DNA of 64,000 nt from Leptopterna dolabrata (Eukaryota > Arthropoda > Insecta > Hemiptera > Miridae), in NCBI GenBank assembly GCA_954871275.1, contig OX940988.1, positions 32,675,227 through 32,739,226 on the forward strand, written 5' to 3'. This document shows positions 56,933-64,000 of the stretch, one piece after another. Under the pieces are notes generated by a model. It had not been told where the DNA came from and searched no databases. It saw nothing but the letters and a program-made list of their open reading frames with translations. Numbering within the stretch: position 1 is the stretch's first letter; every line of letters begins with the position of its first letter. Made by a program: the position numbers and the translations under genes.

Positions 56933-57191
56933 CTGTGGTGATAACCGCGGGGTGCTGCCTTCTAAGAATACATCCTGTGGTGATAACCGCGGGGTAATCA
57001 TCTTCTTCCTCCTGGCGCCTCCTGTGGTGATGACCGCGGGGAGCCTTCCTCTCTTTCCTCTAGCACTCGCTGTGGTGATAACCGCGGGGTACTAGCAAGA
57101 CTCCTAAAGAGCACCTAACACCTGCTGTGGTGGTAACCGCGGGGTATTAGTTACCTTCCTCCTGGAGCCTGTTGTGGTGATAACCGTGGGG
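56933..57191 (+). repeat. Six spaced copies of a 20-nt hairpin motif
   Basis: CTGTGGTGATAACCGCGGGG starts at 56933, 56975, 57022, 57070, 57125 and 57172 (the last with TTGTGG...GTGGGG). Spacers are 22-35 nt and unrelated apart from CT-richness. Each copy can fold as GTGGT-loop-ACCGC; the tetraloop is GATA, GATG or GGTA while the stem is kept. Confidence 0.9.
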
Positions 57192-57846
57192 CGTTAGCAA
57201 AAGACTCCTACGGTGCACATCCTTCATTCATCCATCCAAACCAACATCATCCAACCTTCCGTCTGATTAACGCATCGGCTTAGGACAGTTATAATCAGCC
57301 AACCGTCATAGATACATAGATACATAGGTAAATAGATCTGAGGAGTTGGGAAATAACGCTTGACCTGATCTTAAATACTTTCTACTTCTTGAGAGAAATA
57401 TGTACGTTTTAAAAAGAATTTTGCATCTTAGAGAATATTTTGTTATCTGAATTTTTCTTCGTTACCTTTGAATGAATAACTGAATGAATGGTTCATTGAA
57501 ATTTGTTAGGTTGCCGTTAATAGTTTTGACATTGTGTGTAGAAGCAACCTTCATTGATTTAAGCGAGAAAAAATAACTTGAGAATGTTGGATAGATGAAC
57601 TTGGAAATGTCGTGATAGATTTATGCGACATTTATTTATGCTTTAAATTCGGCACACGGTCAAAAACACTCCTGTTATTACCGACCTATGCCTTGATTTA
57701 TTATCGCCAAATCCATGTGCATTATATGACCTAACTAAATAAATAGTACTAGTGAGGTAAATAGTACCTAGTGATTTTTGCTCATACCATAAATTAGATG
57801 GGGACATTAGCTCAGGAACAGACTCACAGAGATCAGGCAAGAACCA
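57192..57846. other. No feature recognised
   Basis: AT-rich; short GATACATA and CATCCATCCA simple repeats near 57235-57330. Confidence 0.4.
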
Positions 57847-58862
57847 TTTTGGTTTATTATTGTGTGAATAATACACCTATGTAATCGCCCAGCAAAAAAA
57901 TTGTATAACTCCTCCTCAACACTTCTTCTTTCGCTTCAAGGTGCGTAGATTCCAAAAATGCAATGTCCGTCCGCCGTACGCCGTATCATGCATACCGGCT
58001 TCATTTTCGGTCTCAAAAATTCGCTCTTTCGCACACATGCTCCATTTGGGCCCTAGCTGTGTCCGAAAACTTTGCAGCCCGATCAGAATACACCCAGGGG
58101 TGTTATGAGTGAAAATGGGTATAAAAATAGGTACTTTTAGTGTTTTAGTAACATGTTATGATGAGCTTCTGAGTTATCGTTTTCCATTTTTTGGGACGAG
58201 AAGACCGAATATGAAGTCAATTTTCACCAGAGTGGAAAATTGAGGTTTATACAAGTTTCAGCCTTAAATTTACGTTAAATATTGGTATAAAACGTCTTTT
58301 TTCCGCACACAGTTTGGGTCCTCATTTGGGAACACATTTGGGTCCTAGTTGTGCTCCAAAGTTCGGCAGCCCAATTGGAATACACCCAGGGGTGTTATGG
58401 GAGAAAAATTGGTGTAAAAATAGGGGTTTTCGAGGGATTTTTGAGGTTTTAGTGAACATGAGCTTGTGAGGTATTGTTTTCCATGTTTTTTAGGGCGAGA
58501 AGACCGAATATTAAGTTGATTTTGAGCGAAGAGTGAATAATTGAGGTTGTAACGAAGGTTAACCTCCCGAAGTTCATTTTTTATGAATCAAAAACGTGGG
58601 AAATTTCTGAAATCACCATACATTCTTATAATAAAACTAGAAGTAGTATCAACAGGTGAATCAAGACAATTAAATAGTACTATCAACGATCAAAGATAAT
58701 CTTTTTAAAAAAAGCCGAGCCTAATTCGTGTTTTTGGGGGCCAAAATTGGTGGAAACCATCAAAAATTGCATTTAATTATTGCACATGAAAGCAATAAAT
58801 GAACAGCCAACATTTCTTTAGGTATGTCCAGAAACCCATGTGAAAAGGACTTTGCAGCGTTT
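57847..58862 (-). mobile_element. Family D element, copy 6 (long form, minus)
   Basis: Begins TTTTGGTTTATTATTGTGTG-AATAATACACC and ends GGACTTTGCAGCGTTTC. Like copy 2 it has two versions of the AGAAGACCGAATAT block. It provides the intact reference for the junctions of the mitochondrial insertion. Confidence 0.8.
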
Positions 58863-61044
58863 CTTCGTTCTGATCTTTGTTCAGAGCAGTGAAAAAGACT
58901 TTTTCAGCGTTCTGTACACCATTTTCGTGCTCTACCCGACCTAATGCTAATTTCCACCTAACGACCCAGAACTTGAAGAGGGTGGCCATAGGCGGGTTTT
59001 TCGAAAATGAATGGGCCCGTCTGTACCGGGCCTAGTCACCAACACAGGGTCCCTCAAGCCAAAACCTAGGGTTTTAAAGAGGGGAAAAACTCCCCCCCCC
59101 CCTCCCAGCCCTTCCATTTAAAAGGGCTTGGAACGGCCGCCAAGTTTCTTTCTGTTGGGCCCTTAAGGGTGCATTTTATTTTAGGACGTTTTTCGCCTTG
59201 TCAGCTCCCAAGGGCCCTCAGTCTCCCCTCCCCTATCGCTCGCGTTTCATCCCTCCCTTGCGTTGGCCCGTTTCGGGCTCGATTTTTCTAATAATTTTAC
59301 GCGGTTACGATCAAAGATCTCAATCCCTTTCCTGATGAGTTTGGCTTATCTTGCATCAATGAATCAATGAATTTAAAACAACTTGTGGCGGCTTGTTATT
59401 CAAACTTGTTTACTGTTTCGAATTACCACCTTCCCCCATTTTTTGTTATTTTCACGGAATTTATTCGAATTTTGGGCAAAAGTATTCGTGGCTACTACTG
59501 CCTCGAGTCACCATCCGACACCATTACTGAAGTACCTAATTCTGGTAATGAACAACAATGTGACGATTTGACCCTCAAAATCTCAAATATTAAACTGCAA
59601 AAATATTGTAGACTTCTACAAATCATAATTTTATACCAACATTGAAGAATATATATATATATCAGTTTAATTTTTTTTTTTTTTAAAGCACATTTTTACA
59701 GATGTCCACTGATTTTTGGGATCTAAACACTGGAATTTGACCTAATGTTTTGAGAAAAATTGACATGGAGTAATCATTATGACATGAAACTTTGAGTGAC
59801 TGTACCTACTCTACATCAGTGTTTAGTAAATTTTAGCCAACTTAAAGATTTTTCGGAATTCTTGGACCCACAAAAACTCGAATATGCACTTTTTGTTCTC
59901 CAAAAATTCCTATCTAAAAGTTTTTTATATCCTAAAAATCCCTTCTTCTCACCACTCAGAAAATAATAAAAAATACTTCGAAATGGGTGTTTTAGGAATC
60001 TTTGAATGAAACTATGACGATTTTTGAATGAATTTTTGATGAATTTCACCGAAAAAGACGTTGTTAACTTGGGCAAACACAAAGAAATAAAAGCGCGTTT
60101 TACAATGTCGAATATATTATTATATAGCAACAAAAATGTCTCGTAGAGGTCCAGATTCAAGGGTTTCCTTTGTCCTGAGACTGACAACCTACTTACGAAA
60201 AATACATTTAAAAAACAGGCCAGTATTTCCATCCTGTGGTGGTCCCACAGGGTTACGTAAGGTCGCTAGGTGAAGGGGGTAGGGGGGGCCTGTTTCCGCC
60301 CTTTCGTGTGAACGAGGAAACGTCGAAATTAGCATAAACTTCTTTTCTCTTTTTTATTTATAATCCGTCGTCTTTCCTTGCCCACTGGTAAAGAGAGGCC
60401 TATTGTTCGGATAGGTCATGCCGACCCTTTTTCACCTTACGTTCGGAGGTAGGTAGGTATATTAGACTACGAATGAATAAGTGAAACGAGGACGTGGATT
60501 TGAAATTCAATTGGTATCCCTCCGGACTAAATACGTGAAAAATTAGGCGTTTGAAGTAAACACGCGGCGGTTGACAAACACGAGAGGGAAGCTATCTATT
60601 GAATAGACATTCTGGAGTTTGTTGGACAAGTGCATAACCAAAAATATAAATTTCAACAGGCAGACATACCTATTATATAGGTATGTATCTACATTTACAT
60701 GGAGCATAGTCACCAGAGTCAAGAGCATTAAATTGATTACTGTAACAAAGTATCTACTCACACTCATGCCCTCACATAATACCCTGTATCTTTGGACAGT
60801 AGGAAGTTCTTGTTTGTTCCATGTTTGGTAGGTAGGTGAAAAGGACGTTTTCCGCGTCAAAATAATGAATTTATCTAAAAACGGTTCAAACAATCTCACG
60901 AAAACCGTACACGATTGGTTGGAAAACGCTCACTCAAAAGTAAAATCTCACGCTGCCACAATCCAACATCAAAACATATCCATGGTTCAGTGTTTCTGCA
61001 TATCCACGGTTCAGTGTTTTTCCGTGAAGCAAAACGGAAAAAAT
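58863..61044. other. Low-copy sequence, no gene recognised
   Basis: GC-rich at about 58980-59280 and AT-rich from 59650 to 60200. Several open frames of 60-140 codons have no recognisable motif. Confidence 0.45.
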
Positions 61045-61770
61045 CCATAAATTATTACACAACGGTTTATTATTTACCTGTATAGATGCCCGTTCTGCGT
61101 AAATCACTGTTTTCTGTTTGAGCATGATCGGGCCATTTATTCGTGGGAAATCATCGCAATTGCGCATGCGCAGTGGCCGCACTCATGAGCTAATCTTTCT
61201 GTAATCACAGGGGAGCACCACCTAGAAGCTACAACATAACTACCCCCCATTTGAGCAAAATCGGGACAGTGGTTCCTAAGAAATTAAAAGGTACCTCAGA
61301 TACGCGGTAGCGCATTCGCAGTAGCCGTACCAATGATCCGATCGTTCTGTAATAAATTCATAGAGGGCCATCTGGGACCCAACCCGCAAATTATTGATTG
61401 ATTGATTGAATTTCAGCAAAATTGAATTCAAATTGAGAAAATTATGCGCTCGGCAACGATTTGGGGCCAGAGACGGACCGACAGACACCGAACCAAATTT
61501 GTTCAAGTTACAATAGTATCTATCAACAAAATCTAATATAACAATATCCTTCAAATGAAATAATACCACCGAACAACCAATTCAATTTTATAGTGCCATG
61601 ATCGATTATAATAATCTGATCCCAAGTAATGGACATCAGGGCTGGATGTATATACCGAAATTCAGGGCCTGGACGCACAACGCTCCGGGTGGTCTCCAAA
61701 AATCCTCAAGTTCGAGATCAATTTATAAAATCATGTTTTAGCTCCTCGCTCTCACTTTGTTATAGAAATG
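61045..61770 (+). repeat. Degraded G, B and C pieces
   Basis: G head (AATTATTACACAACGG, CCGTTCTGCG) at 61045-61120. B-like GCGCATGCGCAGTGGCCGC and ACAGACACCGAACC at 61130-61500. C-like CAACAAAATCTA, CGAACAACCAA and CGCTCCGGGTGGTCTCC at 61500-61740. Confidence 0.55.
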
Positions 61771-61911
61771 ATCACGACGACCATCACTACTTACCAACCA
61801 AGTGACAACCAAACAAGCGTCATTGTTTACTATCCATTTACAACATTCATTTATATAGTTATATTATGAAACTAGGATATAAATACCAAGAAAAAATACG
61901 AAATACATTCG

Positions 61912-62060
61912 TGATAAATCAAGAGCTTTCCAACGAATGGAAAACGATTTTTGTCCGATGAAAATGAAAGAAGTTTCATTTCCCTAGCAACTACTCGGTT
62001 GTAAGTGAAAATCATTGTTAAAATACGCGCTACTTTCATCTCACTTTTTGGTCTCACTTT
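61912..62060 (+). repeat. Family F repeat, copy 5
   Basis: GTGATAAATCAAGAGCTTTC, AACGATTTTTGTCC and CGGTTGTAAGTGAAAATCAT as in other F copies. Confidence 0.65.
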
Positions 62061-62094
62061 TCGGCGGGGGATCCATCGCTAAAACATGATTCCA

Positions 62095-62514
62095 TGTTAA
62101 AACTTTATAAAAACCATACATTTCTACTGGAAGTTTTCGAGCTACGGCGTTCTTAAAATGTCAACCCCCCCCCCCCCCCCCCACAAATTTTCATTCCTTA
62201 GAAATTATTTGTCAGTAACGCCCAGCTTCGCGGACCAACTAGACCCCAAATGAGACCTACACCTAAATATACACCTATATTTATGTGTAGATTTAGGTTT
62301 ACAACCGAATATTTACGTTAAGGTTTATTTAGGTTTATAACCGAATTTAGGTTTATAATAAGAAAGTGCGAAATACGGCGGACGGACAGAAATGTTTGTT
62401 TCCATTTCCGGATTCTTCGTATCTTGAAACGGAAAAAATCAAATTTTGAGGGAGGTTAGGTACCTTTTTTTCCATGCTCGATTCCAAAGCTTTATTATTG
62501 AAAATAATAAACCA
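62095..62514 (+). mobile_element. Family C 3' half
   Basis: Contains TTTTCGAGCTACGGCGTTC, a C run (about 62167-62182), GACCAACTAGACCCC, ACCTA/TTTAGGTTTA simple repeats and the terminal AATAATAAACC hairpin. Confidence 0.7.
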
Positions 62515-62544
62515 AAAAGGAATTGGAGAAAAAAATCGTACCTA

Positions 62545-62900
62545 GATTAAAACTGTAGGTCGGTTTTGTTTTGGGATTAATGAAAATTGCTTATCTCCGA
62601 AATCATTTCCACAGATACATTCCAGAATCTCGATCTTGAGTTTTACTGCTAAGTAGGAGTTGAAAGCAAATATTCATGAACATTGGTTTATTATTTTCAA
62701 CAACGAACCTTTGGAATCGAGCATGGAAAAAAATTCTAGTTGTAACTATTGTTTGTTATAACTGTTGTACTTAGTTATTGTTTGTTACTGACGATGGTTT
62801 GATCACCGAAACCGGTATAACAGTGTTTTCACGTTTTTTCGTTCGTGTATTAGTGGAAATAGACTATTTTTTCAATAACTCCGTTTTTCTTCGTTGAAGT
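62545..62900 (+). mobile_element. Diverged hammerhead-bearing terminal-repeat element
   Basis: AAAACTGTAGGTCGGTTTTG at about 62545 resembles the left arm of the 36.3-kb palindrome. The right part (62780-62890) has the hammerhead followed by GTGGAAATAGACTATT, as in the palindrome's right arm. An older, opened-out copy of the same structure. Confidence 0.5.
62783..62822 (+). ncRNA. Hammerhead ribozyme-like motif
   Basis: Stem I TGTTA (62783-62787) with TAACA (62818-62822), CTGACGA at 62788-62794, extra T, stem II GGT/ACC, GAAA at 62808-62811, CCGG, TA cleavage dinucleotide. Stem I is longer and different from the 36.4-kb copy yet still pairs perfectly. Confidence 0.75.
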
Positions 62901-62929
62901 ATTATTGATGGGCAAAAAATTACACAACG

Positions 62930-63325
62930 TTAAATTATTACACAACGGTTCATCTACCTAGAAGGGGCTGGATTTTGTTGATAGGTACTTTTGCAACTTG
63001 AACAACCGTTGAAGTATTATTGATGGGCAAGTTATTACACAACGGTTCATTGTACTACCTACGTAGAAGGGGCACCTATACAGGTAAATTACTACGCAAC
63101 GGTTTATTATTCAACTTATGCTTCGTAAATAACTACAAATAATTAATGATTTAATTATTGAATCCCGCGCGTTTCTGTGAAATTCCCGAGCCGGCTCCAT
63201 TATTCCATTCAGAGCTCTCTTGGAGGGAGCTCGAGGGTATTGACCACATAAAACAGTGATCTACGCAGAAGGTGCATCTACAATGTAAATAATAAACCGC
63301 TGTGTAATAATTTGCAGCGCTTTTT
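62930..63325 (-). repeat. C minisatellite and G element, minus orientation
   Basis: Reverse units AAATTATTACACAACGG and GTTGAAGTATTATTGATGGG (62930-63060) are followed by a G copy that ends AATAATAAACCGCTGTGTAA and TTTGCAGCGC at about 63318. Confidence 0.7.
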
Positions 63326-64000
63326 TTCCCTGTACCTATCTACTACCATTCCAGCGAGAACAGTCAGCAAATGTACTCAACTGCGCCAAATAGGCAGATG
63401 TACTAGGCTGTAGTAAATGGAGCGCACAAATCCCGTTGAAAATGTTGAGCTCTAGGAACACGGAGGGGCTGTCGGGGTGCTCTCAATTCCTGCACGTCAA
63501 AAACTCCCACAGCGCAGACCCCGAGAGAGGCGACGAACCGAAAATTCACGAGATTGGATTAATCAAGTTGTTTTAATCAAGCTGAGTGGCACCCGACGCC
63601 AATCCATTTTACATCCCCGTTCTCACTTCACTCCCAGCCCTCCCCAGCTCCCGTTTGTAGTTTAAGCAAGATATTACCGAAACTCGTAAAGTAGTTGAAT
63701 TGAAGTTGAAAGCGACGAGTTATCCTGAAGAGAAAAATCCCTGCAGCTCAGTGCTGCCACCTGCAGCCAGTTACATTTCCACATCACCAACTGAATGCCC
63801 CAAAATAGTGGTTTTCTGTGACTCTTTTTTTGGAGTGTCCAAGTCTGTAGGCTCTGTAGACCAAAAGAGAAATTGACAGAAAATCAATAAAATCAATATT
63901 ATCTTTAGCAGTGGTTTTCTGTGACTCTTGTTTTTGGAGTGTCCAAGTCTGCAGGCTCTTTAGAGCGGGTTCCCCACTCTGTTCCATATCGTTTGGAAAA
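63326..64000. other. Unassigned, with a direct repeat
   Basis: AGTGGTTTTCTGTGACTCTT and the following 40 bp (GGAGTGTCCAAGTCTG) occur at about 63808 and again at about 63910, nearly identical. No gene recognised. Confidence 0.55.

Noticed and set aside
56933..57191. CRISPR array
   Set aside because: Repeat and spacer lengths look CRISPR-like, but the setting is animal nuclear DNA, the spacers are all CT-rich and uneven, and there are no cas genes. Better described as a hairpin or binding-site array.

Overview
The window looks like nuclear DNA of an insect or other arthropod. It is AT-rich and intergenic-looking, with no bacterial-style gene arrangement. A piece of animal mitochondrial large-subunit rRNA sits inside it, and most of the sequence can be assigned to interspersed repeats found several times here. 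The species cannot be fixed from the sequence; a hemipteran-type insect is only a guess from the mitochondrial fragment. I recognise no complete host gene. A few GC-richer open stretches (18.05-18.24, 39.54-39.65, 50.84-51.11, 51.55-51.75 and 56.51-56.62 kb) could be exons but match no family I can name.

Repeat families, named here for reference. Family A is a non-autonomous Helentron-like element: 18-bp subterminal inverted repeats, a terminal hairpin followed by a T run, and an internal 141-bp satellite. It occurs at 1-870 (cut by the window edge), 25853-26724 (minus) and 42107-43070. Family B carries repeated GCGCATGCGCAGA motifs and has five clear copies, all in the + orientation. Families C, D and G are medium-length elements that share an outer end AACGCTGCAAA...GGTTTATTATT and mostly finish in AATAATAAACC. 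C has an internal 18-bp minisatellite. F, H and J are short repeats. There are also two hAT-type elements (one with a perfect 8-bp target duplication), a pogo-like element with a C copy nested in it, a Tc1/mariner-type remnant, a small LTR-like (TRIM-like) element present twice, and a TIR transposon with a cysteine-rich ORF.

The most notable content is a set of hammerhead-ribozyme-like motifs at five loci (18.6, 36.4, 36.8/37.3, 47.9 and 62.8 kb), seven motifs in all. Two loci contain inverted pairs. The element at 36694-37393 is a short Penelope-like retroelement: it has a 13-bp target duplication, inverted terminal repeats that each hold a hammerhead motif, and between them the C-terminal end of a GIY-YIG endonuclease-type reading frame. 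The other loci appear to be solo or palindromic terminal-repeat derivatives. All motifs share one extra T between CTGANGA and stem II and a very short stem III, while the stem sequences differ compensatorily.

Other structures worth attention: six copies of a 20-nt hairpin motif at CRISPR-like spacing behind a TATA/CT-rich promoter-like segment (56.82-57.19 kb), a nuclear mitochondrial insertion inside a D element (8284-8567), an A-B(rc)-A(rc)-B nested inverted duplication (16.11-16.75 kb), and a 117-bp tandem array (24.42-25.30 kb).

Layout: 0-2.6 kb A, B and nested MITEs; 3.0-4.7 kb pogo with C; 6.2-10.7 kb hAT MITE, H and D copies with the mitochondrial insertion; 10.7-14.2 kb mostly unassigned; 14.2-17.5 kb C, G and the inverted duplication; 18.4-19.5 kb hAT with nested hammerhead element; 20-26.7 kb H, B, tandem repeats and A; 28-33.9 kb D, C/G, B and TRIM-like; 36.3-37.4 kb hammerhead/Penelope cluster; 38.6-47.6 kb B, G, C, A, F; 47.8-56 kb hammerhead element, D, TRIM-like, Cys-rich transposon, Tc1-like, C; 56.8-57.2 kb hairpin array; 57.8-64 kb D, degraded C/G/F/B and a further hammerhead motif.
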